A stretch of DNA of 6,738 bases from Treponema sp. GTDB lineage: Bacteria; Spirochaetota; Spirochaetia; Treponematales; Treponemataceae. Under the pieces are notes generated by a model, which saw only the letters and a program-made list of their open reading frames with translations, did no database searches and was not told where the DNA came from. The stretch's first letter is position 1. Every line of letters starts with the position of its first letter. The stretch spans positions 1-6,738 of the forward strand of contig JAILNT010000219.1 in the NCBI GenBank assembly GCA_024691265.1. The letters are read 5' to 3'. The position numbers and the translations under genes are program-made. Positions 1-5,547 of the stretch are shown here, piece by piece.

Positions 1-1340
1 AATATGCATCTGAATTATCAGGAGCTTTGTGCCAATTCTCAACTGATAAATATTTAATTTACACACCAAGCAAATGGAATAAAGCCATAACAGCAGCTAT
101 TACAGAAGCTACAAATATAGATGAAAATAAGATTATAATAGCAAATACAGCTTCAAGAGTTCAAAAAACAACTAATGAACTTTTTTATGATGTAATATTT
201 GCAACTATGACAGCCATAGCAGCTTCTATCTATCAAAAAAATATTAAGATTGTTTTATCTAGAAGCGAGCAAAACGAATATATAAATAATTATATTAAAT
301 CAAAGATTTCTCATACAAGTGAAATTGAAAAAGACGGTTCTATAAAGTCAATGTCGATAAATATTGAAATTGAAAATGGTGCTTACAGCCCTTTTACTAA
401 GAAAATACTAAGGCATATGGTAAAGAACGCTACAGGACTTTATAATAATATTAAAAATGTGAATATAACAGCTAAAGCTTATATAACAAATGAAGCTCCA
501 AAAGCCTTCAATACTCATTCAGTTTCATCTGATGTATATTTTGCATTGGAAAGCCATTTATATAATATTGCTGAAAAACTAAATATTTCTACAGCAGAAT
601 TGAAATTAAAGAATATCATAAATAACGATATTGAAAAAATTATAAATACTGTAACTAAGCAGAGTGATTTTTATAGAAAAGACTTTTGCTATAAATTATC
701 GTCTATAAAAAGAAAGGAAGGGAAAGCAAAAGCTTGCTTGCCTTTTTCTATTCCTTTAAGGGGTATAGGTCTTTCTGTTGTTTCTGGAGAAAGATTTAAT
801 TATAAAGCAGAAGAAAAAGAAGATAGTAATAACAAAAATTCTATGGCAGCAGCTGTAGTAGAACTTGAAGCAGATCCTTGTACTTACAAGCAAACTTTGC
901 AAAAGATAACTTTAGTATTGAAAGCAGGAAAAATAGAAAATCCTATAAATGCTACAACATCTTTACAAAGAGACGTAAACCAGATTCTCGACATGCTAAT
1001 TGATGATACAAAACTTGATTTATGCCCTGTAAATGTGTCTTTCATACAAGCTGATGATGCACCTTCTTATATAGGGAATATCATATTCAATACAATTCCT
1101 TCTGCATACTTCCAGGCTTTAAGACAAATTCTTAATTCTACTATTAATAAAATGCCTGTTAATGTGGAAGGAACTTTTAACATGATAACTTCATCTGAGT
1201 TTACAGAAAATACAAAAATAACTTCTATAATTTCAGAAGAGGATTCTAAAGCTAGTGAACTTAAGAAAGCTGAAATACAGGAAAAAAACGATAATGATGC
1301 TACAAAAGAAAAATCTGATGAAGCAGAACAAAGCTTATAA
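1..1340 (+). CDS. Divergent molybdenum-hydroxylase large subunit (XdhA/aldehyde oxidoreductase-like), 5' end outside window
   Basis: The frame is open from the left edge (first whole codon at 3-5), so the TTG at 27 is not the start; residues before it read YASELSGAL. Numbering from that TTG codon, the order of family landmarks is recognisable: an IYTPSKW strand (11-17), the region for the molybdopterin loop (42-51), EKDGSIKS and ENGAY (101-120), GLYNNIKNV (137-145), ALE plus ELKLKN (173-196), then ELEADP (279-284), GKIENPIN (301-308) and a C-terminal IPSAYFQAL helix (357-365). The family normally binds Mo-molybdopterin cytosine dinucleotide and hydroxylates purines or aldehydes. Here GGGFGGK is replaced by ASRVQKT, RGFG by NTHSV, roughly 150 residues between ELKLKN and ELEADP are absent, and no GxGE glutamate is visible. 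The last 50 residues are a charged Lys/Glu tail unlike the family. There is no stop or frameshift. Family assignment is fairly secure; enzymatic activity is doubtful. The next gene starts 12 bases downstream. Confidence 0.72.
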   Translation, partial: YASELSGALCQFSTDKYLIYTPSKWNKAITAAITEATNIDENKIIIANTASRVQKTTNELFYDVIFATMTAIAASIYQKNIKIVLSRSEQNEYINNYIKSKISHTSEIEKDGSIKSMSINIEIENGAYSPFTKKILRHMVKNATGLYNNIKNVNITAKAYITNEAPKAFNTHSVSSDVYFALESHLYNIAEKLNISTAELKLKNIINNDIEKIINTVTKQSDFYRKDFCYKLSSIKRKEGKAKACLPFSIPLRGIGLSVVSGERFNYKAEEKEDSNNKNSMAAAVVELEADPCTYKQTLQKITLVLKAGKIENPINATTSLQRDVNQILDMLIDDTKLDLCPVNVSFIQADDAPSYIGNIIFNTIPSAYFQALRQILNSTINKMPVNVEGTFNMITSSEFTENTKITSIISEEDSKASELKKAEIQEKNDNDATKEKSDEAEQSL

Positions 1341-1352
1341 CAGGACTGATAA

Positions 1353-1850
1353 ATGAATGTTCAAGTTAACATAAACGGAAAAGAAGAAATAATTGATGTA
1401 CAGGCAAACGATACTCTTCTCACAGTTTTAAGAAGAAAGAAAATCATTTCTGTAAAAGATGGCTGTGAACAAGGTTGTTGTGGTTCATGTACTGTTTTAC
1501 TTGATGATAAGCCTGTTGCAAGTTATATAATTTCTCCTCTAATTGTAAAAGGCTGTAATGTTGTCACTTTGGAATATTTTGAACAGACAGAAGAATATAA
1601 AGACATCATAAAAGGTTTTAATCAGGCTGGTATTCATTTATGCGGTTATTGCAATGCCGGAAAGATATTTGCAGCTCATGATATTCTAAATTGGCATCAA
1701 AGACCTACAAAGGAAGAACTTGCTTCTATATTATCGCAATTTTCTTGTCCTTGTACTGATACAGTTACGCTTGCAAATGGCATTTGGTATGCAATAGCAA
1801 ACAAGCATAAGAGAGAAAATAATAGGGATAAAAAAGAAAGATGGAATTAA
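1353..1850 (+). CDS. Two-[2Fe-2S] subunit of a molybdenum-hydroxylase-like complex, with one cluster ligand missing
   Basis: This 165-residue protein matches the usual length of the iron-sulfur subunit of xanthine dehydrogenase-type enzymes, which carries electrons from the molybdenum site to FAD. The N-terminal plant-ferredoxin-like domain (1-75) has the GCxxGxCGxC motif with Cys38, Cys43 and Cys46 plus an extra Cys42; the fourth ligand, normally in an SC pair about 12 residues later, is Tyr58. The C-terminal helical domain keeps all four second-cluster cysteines: Cys97, Cys100, Cys132 and Cys134. The family glutamine before the first of these is Leu96, and the usual CRC is CPC. The last 15 residues are strongly charged. 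The ATG at 1353 is supported by AGGA at 1342-1345, seven bases upstream. It follows the large subunit by 12 bases and overlaps the FAD-type gene by 10. The fold call is secure; the state of cluster I is uncertain. Confidence 0.88.
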   Translation: MNVQVNINGKEEIIDVQANDTLLTVLRRKKIISVKDGCEQGCCGSCTVLLDDKPVASYIISPLIVKGCNVVTLEYFEQTEEYKDIIKGFNQAGIHLCGYCNAGKIFAAHDILNWHQRPTKEELASILSQFSCPCTDTVTLANGIWYAIANKHKRENNRDKKERWN

Positions 1851-2656
1851 GGGAAAAATCTGTTTTTTATGCAAATAATCTGCAAGAAGCGTTTTATATA
1901 TTAAAGAATATCTCTAATGTACAGATTATGGCAGCATGCACAAGAAATAAAGAACTGCCGGAAAAATCTTTTTCTATAAGAAAGATTCCAGAACTAATAT
2001 ATATAGACAATAAAGAGAGATTTCTTGATGTAGGAGCTGCAACAACTCTATCTTCTTTAGTTATGCTTGGAAAAAACAAGCTACCAGGAGCTTTATATGA
2101 AGCCCTCAATTCTATAGCAACGCCTTTTATAAGAAATATAGCAACTATTGGAGGAAATATTTGTTCTCCAGGTCAAAAACTTACTTTATTTGCACCTTTA
2201 CTTGCTATGGACGCAAGGCTAGATTTTAAGAAAAATAATACTGAAATACAAATCATACCAATTTCTAAATATAAAGAAGTTCCTAATCAATATATGCTCA
2301 CAAAGATAAGAATACCTTTGGAAGATTGGGATATTTCAATTTTTAGAAGAATTGGACCTTCAAGAAAAATTACAAGGTCTATGGCAAGTTATACATTCCT
2401 TGCAAGAATGGAAAATAGTGTAATTGCAAATGTAAGAGTTGCTTTTTCAGGTGTTATAAGTTTTAGATGTAAAGAAATTGAAGACAGATTAATGGGAACT
2501 TCTCTTCCTTTATCATCAAAAATAATGGACGATGTTTATGCAGAAGCTGTGAATAAATATGATTCAGAGGCAAAAAAAATCGAGGAAATGCCACCTGCAA
2601 TTGTAAGGCAGCAATTCCTCAATCTTATTCAATATTCACTTGAGCAACTTACATAA
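1841..2656 (+). CDS. FAD-binding subunit of a molybdenum-hydroxylase-like complex (CoxM/XdhB-like), degenerate first FAD loop
   Basis: At 271 residues this is slightly short of the usual 280-300 for the family. Subunits of this type hold FAD and pass electrons to NAD+ or another acceptor. Recognisable parts are LDVGAATTLSSL (62-73), equivalent to the iGA.tt..dl strand, IRNIATIGGNI (97-107), which is the second FAD contact and is well kept, LLAMDARL (120-127), and a C-terminal CODH-FAD domain beginning around ITRSMASYTFLARM (177-190) with VRVAFSGV (198-205). The first FAD loop, normally aGGTDl, reads AACTRNKEL at 31-39 and has no glycine pair. The Asp that usually follows TIGGN by about ten residues is also absent (SPGQKL). 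The ATG overlaps the end of the iron-sulfur gene by 10 bases, suggesting coupled translation; no good Shine-Dalgarno is seen (only AGGG 13 bases away). The stop lies 4 bases from the convergent queA stop. Confidence 0.8.
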   Translation: MELREKSVFYANNLQEAFYILKNISNVQIMAACTRNKELPEKSFSIRKIPELIYIDNKERFLDVGAATTLSSLVMLGKNKLPGALYEALNSIATPFIRNIATIGGNICSPGQKLTLFAPLLAMDARLDFKKNNTEIQIIPISKYKEVPNQYMLTKIRIPLEDWDISIFRRIGPSRKITRSMASYTFLARMENSVIANVRVAFSGVISFRCKEIEDRLMGTSLPLSSKIMDDVYAEAVNKYDSEAKKIEEMPPAIVRQQFLNLIQYSLEQLT

Positions 2657-2672
2657 AAGTTTATTTTATAAG
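2648..2672. terminator. Weak AT-rich hairpin shared by the convergent gene ends
   Basis: ATAAAA at 2653-2658 can pair with TTTTAT at 2664-2669 around a 5-base loop, and CTT at 2648-2650 with AAG at 2670-2672 after a one-to-two-base bulge. The hairpin spans both stop codons (2654-2656 on +, 2661-2663 on -), so it is placed where a bidirectional terminator would be expected. The stem has only one GC pair and no clean U tract on either strand, so it is much weaker than the hairpin at 5481-5527. It is the only candidate near this junction. Confidence 0.22.
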
Positions 2673-3701
2673 CATTGCATCGCCATAAGAGAAAAATCGA
2701 TATTTATTCCCTACTGCAATTTTATAAGCATTCAAGATATTTTCTCTTGAACTAAATGCACTTACAAGCATAATAAGTGTACTTTCTGGTGTATGGAAAT
2801 TTGTAAACATCTGGTCTACAACCTTAAATTTATAACCTGGATACATGAAAATGTGAGTGCTAGAACTTCCAGCTTTTACAAATCCATTTTCATCAGCAGC
2901 ACTTTCCAAAGTTCTTACACTTGTAGTTCCAACTGCAAGGATAGGTCGCCCTTCTTTCTTTGCCTTGTTTATCTTTTCTGCAACTTCTTCACTTATAGAA
3001 TATGCTTCTTCGTGCATTTTATGTTCTTCAATATTCTCAGCTCTTACAGGCAAAAAGGTTCCAAGTCCTACATGTAAAGTAACCCAAGCCAAATCTATTC
3101 CCTTATTCTTAAGGCGTTCAAGCATAGGTTCTGTAAAATGAAGTCCTGCTGTAGGACAAGCAGAGCTTCCTGTTTCTTTTGCATATATAGTTTGATAACG
3201 TTCGCTGTCTGTATCGTCATCTTCTCTCTTTATATAAGGAGGAAGAGGAATATGCCCATTTACTTCAAACCATTTTTCTTCTACCCTAAATGGGAACTGT
3301 ATTGTTCTAAACTCGGTTCCTTCATTTTCAGGGTTTTCAAGTATAGTTCCTACACTACCATCTTTGAAACGATATGTTCCTCCAACCTTTACCTTCTTTG
3401 CACCACGAACCATTGTATTCCATGTTGTGCCGTCTACAGACATTTGATTCAGGAACATAAATTCTGTTTCTCGTCCAGAAGATTCTTTTATGGCATAACA
3501 ACGGCTTCTTCTAACTTTGCTGTTGTTAAATATCATAAGAGTTCCACTTTCTATCAAATCAGGCAAATCTGCCATTTTATGATGTGTAACTTCCCCAGTT
3601 ATTCTTCCTAGTTCCATGAGTTTATCATCTCCACGAACTCCAGAAGGCTTTTGAGCTATAAGCTCCTGTGGTAAATCAAAATAAAAATCCTTGGTTTGCA
3701 T
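2661..3701 (-). CDS. queA: S-adenosylmethionine:tRNA ribosyltransferase-isomerase QueA
   Basis: QueA transfers and isomerises the ribosyl part of S-adenosylmethionine onto 7-aminomethyl-7-deazaguanine at wobble position 34 of tRNAs for Asp, Asn, His and Tyr, giving epoxyqueuosine. The 346 residues match the family length. Hallmarks in order are FDLPQELIAQ (8-17), MIFNNSKV (56-63), HIPLPPYI (150-157), ERYQTIYA (167-174), the signature PTAGLHFT (183-190), TLHVGLGTF (208-216), GTTSVRTLES (258-267), FTNFHTPESTL (299-309) and the C-terminal YRFFSYGDAML (334-344). Two normally stiff spots are altered: the RxxSRLL segment reads RGDDKLM, and NDTRVxPAR reads NNSKVRRSR. The ATG at 3701 lies inside the end of ruvB (26-base overlap) and is preceded by a good Shine-Dalgarno. 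It is the last gene of the ruvA-ruvB-queA unit. No other queuosine gene is in the window. Confidence 0.97.
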   Translation of the reverse strand: MQTKDFYFDLPQELIAQKPSGVRGDDKLMELGRITGEVTHHKMADLPDLIESGTLMIFNNSKVRRSRCYAIKESSGRETEFMFLNQMSVDGTTWNTMVRGAKKVKVGGTYRFKDGSVGTILENPENEGTEFRTIQFPFRVEEKWFEVNGHIPLPPYIKREDDDTDSERYQTIYAKETGSSACPTAGLHFTEPMLERLKNKGIDLAWVTLHVGLGTFLPVRAENIEEHKMHEEAYSISEEVAEKINKAKKEGRPILAVGTTSVRTLESAADENGFVKAGSSSTHIFMYPGYKFKVVDQMFTNFHTPESTLIMLVSAFSSRENILNAYKIAVGNKYRFFSYGDAMLIK

Positions 3702-4824
3702 TTGTGCTTCCTTTAATATTTAATCCAAGATGTTTATAAGCTTTCTCTGTTACAATACGTCCTCTTGGTGTTCTTATTAAAAAACCGCATTGTATAAGAT
3801 ATGGTTCGTAATAATCCTCAAGTGTATCCTGAGATTCCCCAATAGAGATAGCTAATGTTTCAGCCCCTACAGGACCTCCACCAAACTTTTCTATTATAGC
3901 AAGAAGTATTTCTCTATCATACTTTTCAAGACCTACGGAGTCTATTCCAAGTAATGAAAGTCCATCTTCTACAATTTTCTTTGTAATATGTCCCTTTGAA
4001 TAGATATCTGCAAAATCTCTCATTCTGCGAAGAACTCTGTTTGCAATTCTAGGAGTTCCGCGTGAACAGCTAGCCATTAAAACAGCAGCATCTTTGTCAA
4101 CTGTTGTTTCAAGTATCTTTGCACTTCGCATTATTATTGATGTAAGCTCATCTATTGTATAGTAATTAAAGCGTTGTACAATACCGAAACGGCTTATAAG
4201 CGGACTTGATACCATTCCAGCTTTTGTAGTAGCTCCTACTAAAGTAAAATGAGGTATAGGAATACGAACTGTACGGGCGGCAGCTCCCTGACCTATTATC
4301 CAGTCTAATTCAAAATCTTCCATTGCTATATAGAGCATTTCTTCTATAGCCGGCTTTAAGCGATGGATTTCATCAATGAAAAATACTGTATTAGGTGAAA
4401 TTGTAGATAGAATTCCAGCTAAATCTTTTGGCTTATCAAGAGCAGGTGCACTTGTTACCTTAAATTCTGCACCTAGTTCATTTGCAGTAATCTGAGCAAG
4501 AGTTGTTTTTCCAAGTCCTGGAGGTCCTATAAGGAACAGATGGTCTAAAGGTGCATTTCTATTTTTTGCTGCCTGTATAAAAACTGCAAGATTCTTTTTT
4601 ATCTCACTTTGTCCTAAAAATTCATCAAGCAATTTAGGACGCAGAGAGTTATCCTGAACATCTTCTGCCATCATTTCATCTGCACGAACTAAATGCATTG
4701 AAGAAGACGGTTCTGTAGCAGCATTCTCTGGGAAATGCAAATCAACTTTACCAGCAGAACTTTCTATTGATTGAGCTTTCAAAACTGTAGCTTCATCTAA
4801 ATTACTAAATTCATTTTTTTTCAT
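3676..4824 (-). CDS. ruvB: Holliday junction branch migration ATPase RuvB
   Basis: RuvB is the hexameric AAA+ motor that pulls DNA through the RuvA-bound Holliday junction. The 382 residues carry every expected motif: LRPKLLDEFLGQ (61-72), Walker A GPPGLGKT (100-107), Walker B with DEIH (151-154), sensor 1 GATT (197-200), the arginine-finger SRF (211-213), sensor 2 GTPRIANR (256-263), and the winged-helix end with YLIQCGFLIRTPRGR (342-356). It is about 40 residues longer than typical because of an N-terminal Ser/Glu-rich stretch before LRPK. The long start is preferred: the ATG at 4824 overlaps the ruvA stop as ATGA and has GGAG eight bases upstream, whereas the internal Met43 (4698) has no ribosome site. 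The 3' end overlaps queA by 26 bases. Function is secure; the extension is of unknown role. Confidence 0.97.
   Translation of the reverse strand: MKKNEFSNLDEATVLKAQSIESSAGKVDLHFPENAATEPSSSMHLVRADEMMAEDVQDNSLRPKLLDEFLGQSEIKKNLAVFIQAAKNRNAPLDHLFLIGPPGLGKTTLAQITANELGAEFKVTSAPALDKPKDLAGILSTISPNTVFFIDEIHRLKPAIEEMLYIAMEDFELDWIIGQGAAARTVRIPIPHFTLVGATTKAGMVSSPLISRFGIVQRFNYYTIDELTSIIMRSAKILETTVDKDAAVLMASCSRGTPRIANRVLRRMRDFADIYSKGHITKKIVEDGLSLLGIDSVGLEKYDREILLAIIEKFGGGPVGAETLAISIGESQDTLEDYYEPYLIQCGFLIRTPRGRIVTEKAYKHLGLNIKGSTNANQGFLF
3707..3714 (-). promoter_or_regulatory. Shine-Dalgarno site of queA inside ruvB
   Basis: On the minus strand the sequence reads AAAGGAAG, with AGGA seven bases before the queA ATG at 3701. 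It lies within the last codons of ruvB, so ribosomes finishing ruvB pass directly over it, which fits coupled translation and fixes the queA start. Confidence 0.75.
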
Positions 4825-5438
4825 TTAGCAAGCTCCACTATTGCACGGCGGAATAAAGTATCTTCTTTTTGTGTAGGTAACAATTTTGCAAATGCAGGGT
4901 CTTTTTCAAGCTCTTTTACAAGATTATTAAGAGCTGCCTCACAATCTCTCCTGTCATATCCCATACTTGAAAGAGATACTATTACATCTTCATATGGAGA
5001 AGCCTTTTTAGAAGCTTTTGCAGGAAGGTCATTATCAAGATTTAGTTTTCCCTTTAATGAAAGCAACATTTTTGAAGCCGTTTTCTTTCCAACTCCAGGA
5101 ATCTTTGAAAGTGCTGAAACATCACCATTTTCAAGTATTGCAAGTAAATCATCAACAGATACATTCGACATGATTTTTAATGCAGCTTTTGGACCTATAC
5201 CATCTACTTTTAGAAGGCTTAAAAATAAATTACGCTCTGAATCAGAGGAAAAGCCATAAAGTAACATAAGGGCATCGGTATGTTGCATCCATATAAAGAC
5301 ACGAGCTTTTTCTCCTGTTGCAGGGAGTGCATCTAACGTCTTATCAGGAACATTTATATCCCATTCAATTCCATGTGTATCAAGAAAAACTTTCTGCGGG
5401 TATTTACCGGTGATAATTCCGGTTAAGCTGTTAAACAT
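4821..5438 (-). CDS. ruvA: Holliday junction branch migration protein RuvA
   Basis: RuvA forms the tetramer that binds the four-way junction and loads RuvB. The 205 residues fit the family (about 190-205). Domain I (1-65) opens with MFNSLTGIITGK and continues to LLYGFSSDSERNLF, the typical end of the OB-fold. Domain II carries two helix-hairpin-helix motifs, LLKVDGIGPKAA (75-86) and LSKIPGVGKKTA (110-121), which contact the DNA backbone. A low-complexity linker (about 133-148, rich in Lys, Ala and Ser) joins to the RuvB-binding domain III (149-205), ending FRRAIVELAK. The start matches the family N-terminus exactly, so there is no room for a different one. Upstream is TTTGCCTT with no Shine-Dalgarno, and a promoter sits so close that the message may be leaderless. 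The stop overlaps ruvB as ATGA. No ruvC is adjacent. Confidence 0.96.
   Translation of the reverse strand: MFNSLTGIITGKYPQKVFLDTHGIEWDINVPDKTLDALPATGEKARVFIWMQHTDALMLLYGFSSDSERNLFLSLLKVDGIGPKAALKIMSNVSVDDLLAILENGDVSALSKIPGVGKKTASKMLLSLKGKLNLDNDLPAKASKKASPYEDVIVSLSSMGYDRRDCEAALNNLVKELEKDPAFAKLLPTQKEDTLFRRAIVELAK
4833..4836 (-). promoter_or_regulatory. Shine-Dalgarno site of ruvB inside ruvA
   Basis: The minus strand reads GGAG eight bases before the ruvB ATG at 4824, within the last codons of ruvA. It decides in favour of the long RuvB form over internal methionines, and together with the ATGA overlap it suggests translational coupling. Confidence 0.72.
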
Positions 5439-5445
5439 AAGGCAA

Positions 5446-5474
5446 AGTATAACAGACTGAATGTAAAAGATAAA
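5446..5474 (-). promoter_or_regulatory. Predicted promoter of ruvA-ruvB-queA with extended -10
   Basis: On the minus strand TATACT (5451-5446) matches the sigma-70-type -10 consensus at five of six bases and is preceded by TG with one base between, making an extended -10. At 17 bases spacing lies a weak -35, TTTATC (5474-5469, three of six). Only seven bases separate the -10 from the ruvA ATG at 5438, so transcription would begin at about 5439 or at the ATG itself. The element sits just after the terminator of the upstream gene, which is where the operon would need its own promoter. Confidence 0.5.
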
Positions 5475-5509
5475 GCTATAAAAAAAGCCGGATTATAGAA
5501 AGCTTTATC
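5469..5509. repeat. 9-bp perfect inverted repeat across the terminator loop and ruvA -35 region
   Basis: GATAAAGCT at 5469-5477 is the exact inverted copy of AGCTTTATC at 5501-5509, 23 bases apart. One arm covers the predicted -35 of ruvA; the other lies in the loop of the terminator hairpin. It could be an operator or an alternative RNA pairing, or chance in AT-rich DNA. Confidence 0.4.
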
Positions 5510-5527
5510 GAATTCTATATATCCGGC
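5481..5527 (-). terminator. Rho-independent terminator of the FadL-like gene
   Basis: On the minus strand a hairpin starts 20 bases after the stop of the FadL-like gene. GCCGGAT (5527-5521) pairs with ATCCGGC (5493-5487), and after a single bulged base TATAGAA (5519-5513) pairs with TTCTATA (5500-5494). The loop is 12 bases. Six T residues follow immediately (5486-5481). This is a strong, complete intrinsic terminator, separating the outer membrane gene from ruvA. The other strand also has a T-rich flank, but no + strand gene ends here. Confidence 0.92.
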
Positions 5528-5547
5528 TAATATTTTGTTTTGACTAA

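Noticed and set aside
27..29. TTG as the start of the large subunit gene
   Set aside because: The frame is open and protein-like to the left edge (YASELSGAL), and the protein would lack its N-terminal half; the gene simply runs off the window.
1894..2109. 71-codon minus-strand frame
   Set aside because: It lies wholly opposite the FAD-type gene and lacks a ribosome site or recognisable content.
1..2656. The molybdenum-hydroxylase-like genes as pseudogenes
   Set aside because: No frameshift or premature stop is seen, two of the three genes have a normal length and spacing, and many structural motifs are kept; a reworked functional complex explains this better, though early decay is not excluded.
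2793..3141. Plus-strand frames opposite queA
   Set aside because: They are antisense to well-conserved queA codons and show no domain or ribosome site.
3138..3611. 157-codon plus-strand frame, Cys/Phe/Ser-rich
   Set aside because: It is the reverse of queA; its composition is what the complement of Lys/Glu-rich codons produces.
3702..3730. preQ1 riboswitch ahead of queA
   Set aside because: The upstream region is ruvB coding sequence with an ordinary Shine-Dalgarno; there is no room for, or sign of, an aptamer.
4696..4698. Internal Met43 as the ruvB start
   Set aside because: The preceding bases (AACCGTCTTCTTCA) contain no ribosome site, while the upstream ATG has GGAG at good spacing.
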